Shown piece after piece: positions 1 through 8,872 of a stretch of 64,000 bases of DNA. Numbering within the stretch: the stretch's first letter is position 1; each line of letters begins with the position of its first letter. The notes beneath the pieces were generated by a model that was not told the DNA's origin, ran no database searches, and saw only the letters and a list, made by a program, of their open reading frames with translations. The DNA is taken from NCBI RefSeq assembly GCF_023509015.1, contig NZ_CP094975.1:4271501-4335500 (forward strand). Direction: 5' to 3'. The DNA is from Pseudomonas abieticivorans. Lineage in GTDB: Bacteria; Pseudomonadota; Gammaproteobacteria; Pseudomonadales; Pseudomonadaceae. A program made the position numbers and the translations under genes.

Positions 1-1
1 C

Positions 2-1843
2 CTGGGCGACCTCGACGCGGTGCTCAGCGGCACCGTGCAGGGCGTGGCACTGACTGGCAGCCTGCTGGCCCACAGCACCTTCGGTGCCGACGGCGGCTTC
101 ATCAAGGCCATCCTGGTGGATGGCGTGACCTACACCTACGACCCCAAGGCCAACAACGGCGCGGGCGGCATGAGCACGTCCGGCGGTACCAGCCACGGCA
201 GTTTCGACACCACCACCAACAGCATCAGCGTGGCCAGCAGCCATGGCGGCACCTTGGTGGTGGACATGGACAACGGCGCCTACAGCTACACCTCGTCGGC
301 CAATGGCACCACGGTGGCGATCAAGGAAACCGTGGGCTTCGTGCTAGCCGACAATGACGGCGACCTGTCCAACCCCGCCACCCTGACCATCAACCTCACG
401 CCTAACACCGCCCCGGTGGCCGTGGCCGACCACATCATCACCAATATCCTGTCCTCGACCATCATCGTGCCCAGCGACGGGCTGGTGGCCAACGACACCG
501 ATGCCAATGGCGATCAGTTGACCGTCACCAACATCGGTTTCGTCACCGGCTGGGCGCCCAAGGGGGCCGACTTCAGTGCGGCCAGCACGCAGACGATCCT
601 GTTCAACGGCACCGGCAACACCAGCGCCAACCAGGTCAAGACCATCGACCGCAGTGACTTCAACGCCAACACCGGCAACATGACGGCGTTGCTGGTGGTC
701 AGCGGGTTCCTCGGCGCGGCGGCGTTTGTCAGCAATGCCAATGCGTCGGACTCGATCACCGTGCACCTCAAGGCCGGCGAAACCCTGAACCTCAGTGACG
801 CCAGCAACAGCCACCTGGACCTGTCCTGGAAGCTGGGCAATGGCGGTTCGACGCCGTTGGGCGATGGCGGCTCGATCCACGCCACCACCGACGGCGACTA
901 CACCATCCACGTCAGCCATGCGGCTGGCCACGCCAGCGCCACGGCCTACACCCTGGACATGGCGGTCAACTACGCAGGGGCGGCCGATTACACGCCCAAC
1001 CTGCCGGCCACGTACACCGTCAGCGACGGCCATGGCGGCAGCGACACGGCGGCTGCGCTGATCACCTACCAGGCCGGGCATACCCTGACCGGTACCACGG
1101 GCGATGACATCTTGCTGGGCGATGACAGCGGCAACACGCTGATCGGCAAGGGCGGCCATGACTTCATGATGGGCGGCGCGGGCAATGACACCTTCATCGG
1201 CGGTACCGCCGCCGGTGACGTGACCACCGTCAGCTACCACAACGCCAAGGGCCCGGTGACCGTGGACCTGCGCATCGAGACGGCGCAGGACACCGGCGCC
1301 GGCCACGACACTTTGCACAATATCCAGAACCTGATTGCCTCGGACTACGGCGACCATCTGACCGGTAACGATCAGGCCAACGTGCTCAGCGGCGGCCTGG
1401 GTAATGACGTGCTGGTGGGCGGTGGCGGCAACGACACCTTGATCGGCAGCTTCGGCAACAACACCCTGACCGGCGGCGCGGGCGAAGACACCTTCAAGTA
1501 CGGCCCCAACAACGCCGGCCACGACACCATCACCGACTTCAGCCCGGGCACCGACAAGCTCGACCTGTCGCAACTGCTGCAGGGCGAGAACGCCAACGCC
1601 ACCTCGTTGGACGATTACCTGCACTTCACGGTAACCGGTGTGGGGGCGGGGCTGGTGTCGTCGATCAGTGTCAGCGTCACGGCCGGCGCGGCGCCGACCC
1701 AGACCATCGACCTGCAAGGCGTGAACCTGGCCAGTCACTACGGCGTGACGCCGGGGGCGGGCGGGGTGGTGTCGGCGCATGACACAGCGACGATTATCAA
1801 TGGGATGCTGGGCGATCACTCGCTGAAGGTCGATACCGTGTGA
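2..1843 (+). CDS. lapA: LapA-type giant adhesin, C-terminal part (5' end outside window)
   Basis: This reading frame is open from the first bases of the window, so it is the 3' end of a longer gene; about 613 residues are visible. The first ~180 residues look like a bacterial Ig/VCBS-type adhesin module (a LADNDGDLSNPATLTINLTP stretch, then NDTDANGDQLTV). Residues ~360-510 carry glycine-aspartate RTX repeats (GGAGNDTFIGG, GGLGNDVLVGGGGNDTLIG, GGAGEDTFKYG) that bind calcium, followed by the usual type I secretion C-terminus. In Pseudomonas such proteins are exported by LapBCE, anchored at the outer membrane and released by LapG. The lapD and lapG genes lie immediately downstream on the other strand, which supports LapA over another RTX protein. 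The N-terminal retention module and LapG cleavage site are not in this window. Confidence 0.85.
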   Translation: MGDLDAVLSGTVQGVALTGSLLAHSTFGADGGFIKAILVDGVTYTYDPKANNGAGGMSTSGGTSHGSFDTTTNSISVASSHGGTLVVDMDNGAYSYTSSANGTTVAIKETVGFVLADNDGDLSNPATLTINLTPNTAPVAVADHIITNILSSTIIVPSDGLVANDTDANGDQLTVTNIGFVTGWAPKGADFSAASTQTILFNGTGNTSANQVKTIDRSDFNANTGNMTALLVVSGFLGAAAFVSNANASDSITVHLKAGETLNLSDASNSHLDLSWKLGNGGSTPLGDGGSIHATTDGDYTIHVSHAAGHASATAYTLDMAVNYAGAADYTPNLPATYTVSDGHGGSDTAAALITYQAGHTLTGTTGDDILLGDDSGNTLIGKGGHDFMMGGAGNDTFIGGTAAGDVTTVSYHNAKGPVTVDLRIETAQDTGAGHDTLHNIQNLIASDYGDHLTGNDQANVLSGGLGNDVLVGGGGNDTLIGSFGNNTLTGGAGEDTFKYGPNNAGHDTITDFSPGTDKLDLSQLLQGENANATSLDDYLHFTVTGVGAGLVSSISVSVTAGAAPTQTIDLQGVNLASHYGVTPGAGGVVSAHDTATIINGMLGDHSLKVDTV

Positions 1844-1900
1844 GCAGGCTTTAACGGTAGCCCCCGTCCTAACCCTAGCGGGTTGGGGCGAGGGCGATCT

Positions 1901-3844
1901 TCACAGCGCCGGCGCGGGTGCTCCGATCAACCTGCCCATCGCCCCGTGCAAGCCCAACGCCTTGAGCACCTCCAACTCCCCTTGCGTCTCCACCATTTCC
2001 GCGATCAACGGCATGTCGATGCTGTGGGTGGCGCGGTAGATGGCTTCGATGAACAGGCGCTTGTCGCCCTGCTGGTCGATGGCGCGGATGTAGCTGCCGT
2101 CGATTTTCAAGTACGCCAGGCCCAACTGCGTCAGGTTGCCGATCTGGCTGAAGCTGCCACCAAAGTGCTGCAGGCCGAAATGAAAGCCGGTGTCGCGGAT
2201 CGACTGGCTCAGCGCTGGCAGTTCGGCGGGGCCGGGCAGGTGGCGTTCGTCGGCTTCCAGGGTCAGTAGGTGCGCCTGGCCTGGGCAGCTCTTGAGCAGG
2301 TCGATGATCTGTTGCAGGTTGCCGGCCTCGCGCAAGGTACTGCCCGACAGGCTCAAGGCCAACGGTTGCGGATGCTCGGCCAGGTAGGCCAAGGTGTGTT
2401 CGAGCATGGCCATGTCAAAACGCGTCGACCAGCCCAGCCGCTCGATCCAGGGTAGGAAGTGCCCGGCGGCCACGGCTTGGCCGTCGGCATCGAGCAGGCG
2501 TGCCAAAACTTTTTGGTGGATCACCTGGCCGACATCGTCGCAGGTCACCACCGGTTGGAAGTACAGCCTGAGTTTGCTTTCCTTGAGCGCCTCGTCGATC
2601 CAGGTGCGCCACTCGCGTGGGTTTTGCAGCGGCGCGCCGGTGAAATTGGCGACGATCGCCCAGGGCTGCCGGGGGGTGTTCTGGGCCTGTGTCAGCGCCT
2701 GGTCCAGGTGCATGTAGGCGGCGGCCGTGGTTTCCCCAGGCTTGTAGGCCACCACCCCCAGGTGGGCCACCGGCTGCACGTCGCTGGCGCCGGTGTGGTG
2801 GAGGTTTTCCAGGCTGGCGCTCAGTTCGCCGGCCAGGCGCGCGGCGTCGTCGTGGCCCAGGCCTGGGGCCAGCAGGCTGAACTCGCCACCGCGGTTGCGC
2901 GCCGCCAGCCACCGGTCGCGACCTGGCTGTTGCAGCAGGCGCTTGAGCAATTCGCCGGTTTCGCTGATCAGCGCATCGGTGCGTTGCCCGCCCAGGCGCT
3001 GGTTCAAGCCGGCCAAGTCATTGACCCGCAGCATCAACAGGTAGCCTGCGCTGTTCTGTTCGGTCACCAGCAGGTGGTTGGTCAATCGCTCATCGAACAG
3101 CCGGCGGTTGGCCAGCCCCGTGAGGTTGTCCAGGTAAGACTCCTCCAATAGCTTTTCGCTGCGGCTGGCCTCTTCGGCAAACAGCGCCTTGAGTTTTTCC
3201 ACCATCTGATTCATCGCCAGCACCACCCGGCGCAGTTCCGGGGTACGGGGGATTTTCGGCAAGGTCAGGAATTCGCGCTGGCTGATGGCCTGGGCCTGTT
3301 TTTCCATCATGTCCAGCGGGCGCAATTGCTGGCGCAACAACCAGCCACCGAATACTGCGCTGAGCAGGCCGCACAGGGCCAGCCAAACCAGGCTGCCCAA
3401 GGCTGCGTCCCACAGCTTGGCCAGGGCGAATTGCGGATGGCTGAGCACTTCCACCTTCGCCGCCTGCTCCCAGCCACGCATGATCAGCGCATCGGCGCCT
3501 TGGGGTTTGAGGTTGACCATGTGGATAAACCAGGCGGGCACCTCTTCGTTGGACGGGTCGGCCGTGCGCTCGACCAGCACGCTGTTGTCTTCCAGGTTGA
3601 CCACGCGGATGTTGGCAAAATAGCCGCTGTCGAAGATCGAGCTGACCATCAGCTCCATCATCGCCGGGTCGTCGATGTGCGGCGCCAAGGACAGCCCCAG
3701 CGCCGTGGCGGCGTCCTGGGCGTGGGAGCGCAATTGGCCCACCAGTTGCTCGCGAGAGCTTTCCAGGCTGACGAAAAAACTGCCGCTGAAGGCCACCACC
3801 AGGAACAGGCAGATCGCCAGGAAGAGCTGTTTGAGTAAAGACAT
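1901..3844 (-). CDS. lapD: LapD, inner-membrane c-di-GMP receptor controlling adhesin release
   Basis: This 647-residue protein has an N-terminal membrane helix (about 5-25), a periplasmic domain, a second helix (about 150-172), a HAMP segment, then a GGDEF-like and a C-terminal EAL-like domain. Both catalytic signatures are degenerate: the diguanylate cyclase site reads RGGEF and the EAL position reads KVLARL. That matches LapD, which binds c-di-GMP through the EAL-like domain without making or degrading it. When bound, LapD sequesters the protease LapG through its periplasmic domain, so LapA stays on the surface. An AGGAG site precedes the ATG at 3844. lapG lies 9 bp upstream on the same strand, so the two are probably co-transcribed. 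Confidence 0.93.
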   Translation of the reverse strand: MSLLKQLFLAICLFLVVAFSGSFFVSLESSREQLVGQLRSHAQDAATALGLSLAPHIDDPAMMELMVSSIFDSGYFANIRVVNLEDNSVLVERTADPSNEEVPAWFIHMVNLKPQGADALIMRGWEQAAKVEVLSHPQFALAKLWDAALGSLVWLALCGLLSAVFGGWLLRQQLRPLDMMEKQAQAISQREFLTLPKIPRTPELRRVVLAMNQMVEKLKALFAEEASRSEKLLEESYLDNLTGLANRRLFDERLTNHLLVTEQNSAGYLLMLRVNDLAGLNQRLGGQRTDALISETGELLKRLLQQPGRDRWLAARNRGGEFSLLAPGLGHDDAARLAGELSASLENLHHTGASDVQPVAHLGVVAYKPGETTAAAYMHLDQALTQAQNTPRQPWAIVANFTGAPLQNPREWRTWIDEALKESKLRLYFQPVVTCDDVGQVIHQKVLARLLDADGQAVAAGHFLPWIERLGWSTRFDMAMLEHTLAYLAEHPQPLALSLSGSTLREAGNLQQIIDLLKSCPGQAHLLTLEADERHLPGPAELPALSQSIRDTGFHFGLQHFGGSFSQIGNLTQLGLAYLKIDGSYIRAIDQQGDKRLFIEAIYRATHSIDMPLIAEMVETQGELEVLKALGLHGAMGRLIGAPAPAL

Positions 3845-3853
3845 CAGGCACTC

Positions 3854-4561
3854 CTATCCGTCGCCGATGGCAAAGCCTTCGGCCTTCATTTTTTTCAACA
3901 GGTCTTGCCAGCGCGACAGTTTTTTCGTGTCGCTGGCCTTGTTGCCCGACGCCGCCCCCGGCATGTAGATGCCTTCGGCATTGAAGGCGTACACCGGCAG
4001 CAGGTCCTTGCGTTGGGAGGCAGGGCGGATCTCGCCAATCAGGTTGTCCAGCACCAACGGGTCGGCGCGGTCGCTGCTGTAGTAGGTCAGCACCATGTGG
4101 GCCTGGTTCTGGGTCAGGGCCTTGACGTAGGTGATGCGCAGTTTCTGGCTCGGCACGCCCAGGCGGCGCAGGCTGAAGTACTTGGCAATGGCGTAGTCCT
4201 CGCAATCGCCGGCACCCTTGATCAGCGCTTCTTCGGGGGTGGCCCAATAGTCCACCTGGTGCCACACGGTCATGTCGTCTTCAAAGCGCAACTGGCGGTT
4301 GAAAAAGCTGTTCACGGCGTCCAGTTGCTGGCGTTCGGGTTGCTGGGCTGCGCTTTGCAGCAGTTTGGCCCAGTCTTGCAGGCGGTCCTTGGCCGAGCCC
4401 AGGCCGTTGTTGCGCTGCTCGGCGGTCTTGATGATTTGCGCAAAGTCCCATTCGGGCCAGTCCTGGCCGGTGACCACCAGCGAAAGGCCAAGCAAGGCCG
4501 CGCACCACCAGGCCATGAGCCGGCGCGTAGGCCATCCTTGACGACGCGGGCGTGCAGCCAT
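3854..4561 (-). CDS. lapG: LapG, periplasmic cysteine protease that releases LapA
   Basis: LapG is a calcium-dependent transglutaminase-like cysteine protease that cuts LapA after a di-alanine site near its N-terminus, releasing it from the outer membrane. This 235-residue protein has an N-terminal signal/anchor segment (about 15-31) and the family triad. Counting from the chosen ATG, the catalytic cysteine is C120 (in GAGDCEDYAIAKY), the histidine H155 (in NQAHMVLTYY) and the aspartate D172 (in PLVLDNL). The DWPEWDF stretch near residue 34 is where family members bind calcium. The gene precedes lapD by 9 bp on the same strand. The ribosome-binding site before 4561 is weak, so the exact start is uncertain by a few codons. 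Confidence 0.92.
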   Translation of the reverse strand: MAARPRRQGWPTRRLMAWWCAALLGLSLVVTGQDWPEWDFAQIIKTAEQRNNGLGSAKDRLQDWAKLLQSAAQQPERQQLDAVNSFFNRQLRFEDDMTVWHQVDYWATPEEALIKGAGDCEDYAIAKYFSLRRLGVPSQKLRITYVKALTQNQAHMVLTYYSSDRADPLVLDNLIGEIRPASQRKDLLPVYAFNAEGIYMPGAASGNKASDTKKLSRWQDLLKKMKAEGFAIGDG

Positions 4562-4667
4562 GGCAGCGACTCGGGTTCGATGGGCTTGAGTCTAGGAGAA
4601 GTACTGCCGAACGCCATGGCTGGGTGTATTTTCGAGCGGGCGCCGCTGGAAAGCTAGACCGCGTAGC

Positions 4668-4697
4668 CCGCTTGGCAAGCAAGCTTGCTCCCACAGG
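4668..4697. repeat. Short Pseudomonas palindrome (GCAAGC...GCTTGC...CTCCCACA type)
   Basis: The sequence GGCAAGCAAGCTTGCTCCCACA is partly self-complementary around AAGCTT. A related GCAAGC..GCTCCCACA element sits at 58202-58236. It lies between lapG and the next gene and looks like a dispersed Pseudomonas intergenic repeat. Confidence 0.5.
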
Positions 4698-4715
4698 GGC
4701 CGTTCTACCATCCGC

Positions 4716-4744
4716 AAAAAAGCCAGCGCAAGGCTGGCTTTTTG
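4716..4744 (-). terminator. Rho-independent terminator
   Basis: The stem AGCCAGC/GCTGGCT with a short loop is flanked by A-tract and T-tract (AAAAAAGCCAGC...GCTGGCTTTTT). It sits just past the stop of the small gene at 4772 on the minus strand and probably ends that transcript. Confidence 0.75.
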
Positions 4745-4771
4745 TAGCGGTGGTTTCAAGCGATGGGCGGG

Positions 4772-4951
4772 CTACAGATCGAAATCGTAATCGGCCAGCT
4801 GGCGCTGCAAGCGGCGCTCTTCCAGGAGATTGTCAATGGTGCGGCGTTTGTTCAGATTGGTTTTCGCCACTTCAACCGGTGCTTCGGTTTCTTCGTCGTC
4901 GGCAGGCGAAAGTTCGTCTTCTACATCCAGTTCTTCTTTACCGGTGCTCAT
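4772..4951 (-). CDS. Small conserved acidic protein, PA3496-like
   Basis: This 59-residue protein starts MSTGKEELDVEDEL, has an acidic first half and a basic, charged C-terminal half (NKRRTIDNLLEERRLQRQL). The start at 4951 was chosen because CTGGAG lies 9 bases upstream; a longer frame back to 4987 lacks a site. The protein resembles the small protein encoded next to nth in P. aeruginosa (PA3496), described in some annotations as a putative envelope-integrity protein. No domain or catalytic motif is visible and the function is unknown. It is the gene downstream of nth on the minus strand and is followed by a clear terminator. Confidence 0.75.
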   Translation of the reverse strand: MSTGKEELDVEDELSPADDEETEAPVEVAKTNLNKRRTIDNLLEERRLQRQLADYDFDL

Positions 4952-5058
4952 AGAGTCAACTCCAGGCTTGGAATGCCATTGGCGCACCTTATAACGATAA
5001 ATTCGGGTCCCGTAAAAAAGATTTTTTCAATCGGCTTATCAGTATTTTCTATAGCCGC

Positions 5059-5697
5059 TCAATCGTCCGAGGTCTTGTGCTTGTATTCGCACAGGTCTTC
5101 GATCAAGCAACTGCCGCAGCGTGGCTTGCGCGCCTGGCATACATATCGCCCCAGCAGGATCAACCAGTGGTGCGAGTCCAGCAGGTATTCCTTGGGCACG
5201 AACTTCATCAGGCCCTTTTCCACCTCCACCACGTTCTTGCCGGGGGCGATGCCGGTGCGGTTGCTGACACGGAAAATGTGCGTGTCCACGGCCATGGTCA
5301 ATTGGCGGAAAGCGGTGTTAAGCACCACGTTGGCGGTTTTACGGCCCACCCCGGGGAGCGCCTCCAAGGCCTCGCGGGTTTGTGGTACTTCACCGCCGTG
5401 CAGTTCGACCAGCAGGCGGCAGGTTTCGATGACGTTTTTTGCTTTGCTGTTGTACAGGCCGATGGTCTTGATGTACTCCGACAAGCCTTCCACGCCCAGG
5501 GCATGGATCGCTGCCGGGGTGTTGGCCACCGGGTACAGCTTGGCCGTGGCCTTGTTCACGCCGACGTCGGTGGACTGCGCCGAGAGGATCACGGCGATCA
5601 GCAATTCGAAGGGCGTGGTGTAGGCCAGTTCGGTTTTAGGCTCCGGATTGTCCGCGTGCAACCTGCGAAAGATTTCCCGGCGTTTGACGGCGTTCAT
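5059..5697 (-). CDS. nth: Endonuclease III, DNA glycosylase/AP lyase
   Basis: Nth removes oxidised pyrimidines and cleaves the DNA backbone at the resulting abasic site in base-excision repair. The 212-residue protein has the helix-hairpin-helix LPGVGRKTANVVLN followed by the catalytic aspartate region AVDTHIFRVSNR. Four C-terminal cysteines (CQARKPRCGSCLIEDLC) ligate the [4Fe-4S] cluster. The start at 5697 (MNAVKRREIF) fits the family and has AGGAAG 10 bases upstream; the upstream GTG at 5706 would sit on top of that site. The gene follows rnfB by 18 bp on the same strand. The rnf-nth order matches P. aeruginosa, although most rnf genes are missing here. Confidence 0.96.
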   Translation of the reverse strand: MNAVKRREIFRRLHADNPEPKTELAYTTPFELLIAVILSAQSTDVGVNKATAKLYPVANTPAAIHALGVEGLSEYIKTIGLYNSKAKNVIETCRLLVELHGGEVPQTREALEALPGVGRKTANVVLNTAFRQLTMAVDTHIFRVSNRTGIAPGKNVVEVEKGLMKFVPKEYLLDSHHWLILLGRYVCQARKPRCGSCLIEDLCEYKHKTSDD

Positions 5698-5715
5698 GGG
5701 GCACACGCTTCCTGT

Positions 5716-6537
5716 CTAGAGTACGGCCGGCAACAACGTGGCCAGGGTTTGCTCGGCCGCTTGGTACTCGCGGTCCAGCGCTTGCAGTTGCAAGTGTTGC
5801 TCGAAGGTGGGGGGCGAGCCAAAGGCCTTGAGCGATTTGTGCAATTGGGCTCGGCTCATGGCCACGGCAATCTTGGCCTGCTTGAGGGCGGCGTCGGCGC
5901 CAGCGGCCTTTTGCGCCTTGATCCGCTCGATGGCCGACAGCACCGGGCTGGCCGTGCTGGCTTGCACGGTCGCTTGGGCCTGGCGCGCCAGACGGGCGGC
6001 GTGCTTGCGTTGCTCTTCGCGCTCCAGGCGCAGGTTGCGCCGCTCGAAACGGCGCCGGGCATGGTCGCGCTTGCTGGTGCGTGCGGCCAACTCGGCGGCA
6101 TCCCGGGCCAGGCCACCGACGATCGGTACCACGTTGCTGGCTGGCAGTGGCAACAGGTCGATGCAGTCCACAGGGCAGGGCGCCACGCACAGGTCGCAGC
6201 CGGTGCACTCGTCGACGATCACGCTGTGCATCAGCTTGGCAGCGCCGACGATGGCGTCCACCGGGCAGGCCTGGATGCACTTGGTGCAGCCGATGCATTC
6301 GGCCTCGCGAATGAACGCCACCTGGGCCGGCGCGCTGCCGCGTTCAGGGTCCAGGGCAATGACGGGGATGTTGAGCAGGTGCGCCAGCGCGGCGATGGTT
6401 TCGCTGCCGCCGGGTGGGCATTTGTTGATGGGCTCGCCATTGGCGATGCCTTGCGCATAGGGTTTGCATCCGGGGTGCCCGCACTTGCCGCATTGGGTTT
6501 GCGGCAACAGGGCATCGATGCGTTGTATCACACTCAT
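5716..6537 (-). CDS. rnfB: Orphan RnfB-like ferredoxin-type electron-transport protein
   Basis: RnfB is normally the iron-sulfur entry subunit of the membrane Rnf complex. This 273-residue protein starts directly with the Fe-S motif [13 protein letters not shown] (residues ~16-28, completed by KCPPGG), then has two ferredoxin [4Fe-4S] motifs, [12 protein letters not shown] and [12 protein letters not shown] (about residues 82-125). The N-terminal membrane helix of canonical RnfB is absent, so the protein should be soluble. Residues ~150-273 form a charged, alanine-rich helical tail. No rnfA, C, D, G or E lies nearby: nth is 18 bp downstream and metG is upstream. It is probably an electron carrier with a partner other than Rnf. 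Confidence 0.87.
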   Translation of the reverse strand: MSVIQRIDALLPQTQCGKCGHPGCKPYAQGIANGEPINKCPPGGSETIAALAHLLNIPVIALDPERGSAPAQVAFIREAECIGCTKCIQACPVDAIVGAAKLMHSVIVDECTGCDLCVAPCPVDCIDLLPLPASNVVPIVGGLARDAAELAARTSKRDHARRRFERRNLRLEREEQRKHAARLARQAQATVQASTASPVLSAIERIKAQKAAGADAALKQAKIAVAMSRAQLHKSLKAFGSPPTFEQHLQLQALDREYQAAEQTLATLLPAVL

Positions 6538-6571
6538 GGGTTGGTCGTTCCAGTCAAAGCGCAGCGGCTAA

Positions 6572-6617
6572 AGCCGCGCCACCGCGATGCCTGAAGCATA
6601 GCGGTGGCGCGAGGGCT
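6572..6617 (-). terminator. Strong hairpin after metG, probable terminator
   Basis: A long stem (GCGCCACCGC paired with GCGGTGGCGC) begins right after the metG stop codon, before rnfB on the same strand. The T-run is short, so termination may be partial. Confidence 0.5.
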
Positions 6618-8657
6618 TTACTTGATGCGTTGACCCGGCTTGGCGCCGCTGTCAGGGCTCAGCAGGTAGATCTCTTTGTCGCCGGGGCCGGCCGCCATGA
6701 CCATGCCTTCGGAAATACCGAAGCGCATTTTACGTGGCTTGAGGTTGGCGATCATCATGGTCAGGCGGCCTTCCAACTCGCTGGGGTTGGGGTAGGCGCT
6801 CTTGATGCCGGAGAATACGTTGCGTTGCTCGTCACCGATGTCCAGGGTCAGGCGCAGCAGCTTGTCGGCACCCTCCACGTGTTCGGCCTTGACGATCAGC
6901 GCTACGCGCAGGTCAATGGCGGCAAAGGCGTCGAAATCGATCTCGGCCGACAGCGGGTCCTTGGCCAGTTCGCCGTTGCCGGCAGGCGCTGCCGGTTGGC
7001 TGGCTTCCAGGTCTTCCTTGGAGGCGTCGACAATAGCTTGCACCTTGACCGGGTCGATGCGGCTGAGCAGCGCCTGGAACGGGTTCAACTGATGGTTGGC
7101 CAGCAAGGTGGCGTGGTCGTCCCAGGTCAGCGGCGCCACGTTGAGGAACTTCTCGGCGTCGGCGGCCAGCAGCGGCAACACCGGCTTGAGGAAGATCACC
7201 AACTGGCGGAACAGGTTGATACCCGCGGCGCACACGGCCTGCACTTCGGCCTGCTTGCCTTCCTGCTTGGCCAGCGACCACGGCGCTTTTTCGGCGATCC
7301 AGGCGTTGGCGCGGTCAGCCAGGGCCATGATTTCGCGCATGGCACGGGCGAAATCGCGGTTTTCGTAGGCTTCGGCGATGCTTGGCGTGGCAGCCAGAAA
7401 GGCGTCGGTGAGTTCGGGTGCGGCGTTTTCCGCCACCAGCACGCCGTTATTGCCCTTGTGGATAAAGCCTGCGCAGCGGCTGGCGATGTTGACCACCTTG
7501 CCCACCAGGTCGGAGTTGACCTTTTGCACGAAGTCTTCCAGGTTCAAGTCCAGGTCGTCGACGCCGCGGCCCAGTTTGGCTGCGTAGTAGTAGCGCAGGT
7601 ATTCCGGGTTCAGGTGGTCCAGGTAGGTGCGCGCCTTGACGAAGGTGCCGCGTGACTTGGACATCTTCTGGCCGTTGACGGTCAGGTAACCGTGCACGTT
7701 CAGTGCGGTCGGCTTGCGGTAGCCCGCGCCTTCGAGCATGGCCGGCCAGAACAGGGCATGGAAGTTGATGATGTCCTTGCCGATGAAGTGGTACAGCTCG
7801 GCGGTGGAATCCTTGGCCCAGTAGGCGTCGAAATCCAGTTCCGGGCGGCGCGCGCAAAGGTTCTTGAAGCTGGCCATGTAGCCGATCGGCGCGTCCAGCC
7901 ACACATAGAAATACTTGCCCGGCGCGTCCGGGATCTCGAAGCCGAAGTACGGTGCATCGCGGGAGATATCCCACTGTTGCAGGCCGCTGTCCAGCCATTC
8001 GGCAATCTTGTTGGCCACGGCGTCCTGCAGGCTGCCGCTGCGGGTCCAGGTTTTCAGCATGTCCTGGAAGTCAGGCAGCTTGAAGAAGAAGTGCTGCGAA
8101 TCCTTGAGCACCGGGGTTGCACCGGAGATCGCCGATTTCGGGTTCTTCAGTTCGGTGGGCGCATAGGTGGCGCCGCACTTCTCGCAGTTATCGCCGTACT
8201 GGTCTTCGGTGCCGCACTTGGGGCAGGTGCCCTTGATGAAGCGGTCGGCCAGGAACATTTTCTTTTCCGGGTCGAAATACTGGGTCACCGAACGCTGGTC
8301 GATATGGCCGGCGTCACGCAGCTTGAGGTAGATGTGCGCGGACAGTTCGCGGTTCTCTTCGGCGTGGGTGGAGTGGAAATTGTCGAAGTCCACCAGAAAG
8401 TCGGCAAAGTCGGCGCTGTGTTCAGCCTGCACGTTGGCGATCAGTTGTTCCGGGGTGATGCCTTCTTTTTCGGCACGCAGCATGATGGCCGAACCGTGGG
8501 CGTCGTCGGCACAGACATACGTGCACTGGTTGCCACGATGCTTCTGGAAGCGCACCCACATATCGGTCTGGATGTATTCCAGCATATGGCCAAGGTGGAT
8601 CGAACCATTGGCATAGGGCAGGGCGCTGGTGACGAGAATCTTGCGGGGCTCGGACAT
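6618..8657 (-). CDS. metG: Methionyl-tRNA synthetase
   Basis: MetG charges tRNA-Met with methionine in the cytoplasm. The 679-residue protein has the class I HIGH-like signature [10 protein letters not shown] near residue 20 and the KMSKS loop (GQKMSKSRG). Between them is the zinc knot [18 protein letters not shown]. The C-terminal ~110 residues form the tRNA-binding/dimerisation domain ([20 protein letters not shown]). Length and domain order are those of the long, dimeric E. coli-type enzyme. It is divergent from apbC, as in other pseudomonads, with a REP pair in the intergenic space. Confidence 0.97.
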   Translation of the reverse strand: MSEPRKILVTSALPYANGSIHLGHMLEYIQTDMWVRFQKHRGNQCTYVCADDAHGSAIMLRAEKEGITPEQLIANVQAEHSADFADFLVDFDNFHSTHAEENRELSAHIYLKLRDAGHIDQRSVTQYFDPEKKMFLADRFIKGTCPKCGTEDQYGDNCEKCGATYAPTELKNPKSAISGATPVLKDSQHFFFKLPDFQDMLKTWTRSGSLQDAVANKIAEWLDSGLQQWDISRDAPYFGFEIPDAPGKYFYVWLDAPIGYMASFKNLCARRPELDFDAYWAKDSTAELYHFIGKDIINFHALFWPAMLEGAGYRKPTALNVHGYLTVNGQKMSKSRGTFVKARTYLDHLNPEYLRYYYAAKLGRGVDDLDLNLEDFVQKVNSDLVGKVVNIASRCAGFIHKGNNGVLVAENAAPELTDAFLAATPSIAEAYENRDFARAMREIMALADRANAWIAEKAPWSLAKQEGKQAEVQAVCAAGINLFRQLVIFLKPVLPLLAADAEKFLNVAPLTWDDHATLLANHQLNPFQALLSRIDPVKVQAIVDASKEDLEASQPAAPAGNGELAKDPLSAEIDFDAFAAIDLRVALIVKAEHVEGADKLLRLTLDIGDEQRNVFSGIKSAYPNPSELEGRLTMMIANLKPRKMRFGISEGMVMAAGPGDKEIYLLSPDSGAKPGQRIK

Positions 8658-8748
8658 GGGGCTCGGCTACTTGAAGTGAAACGAAGATCGGCCACTATAA
8701 AGGCCCGGGGGATTTTTTTCATCCTACCTGCAATATCGCGTCGACAGG

Positions 8749-8815
8749 CTTGGCGGATAAAACCGCTCCTGCAGACAACCGCGTCCCCCTGTAGGCGCGG
8801 ATTTATCCGCGAAGG
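8749..8815. repeat. REP doublet
   Basis: CTTGGCGGATAAAACCGCTCCTGCAG and TGTAGGCGCGGATTTATCCGCGAAGG lie as oppositely oriented copies of the same palindrome between metG and apbC. Confidence 0.75.
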
Positions 8816-8872
8816 CGGCTGCGACTGCTACGATAGCCGTCTGTTTTACTCAGTCTTTTTACGGGAGTGCCC

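Noticed and set aside
344..1819. 491-residue antisense ORF across lapA
   Set aside because: It is an Arg/Val/Gly-rich shadow of the RTX coding frame with no domain and no ribosome-binding site.
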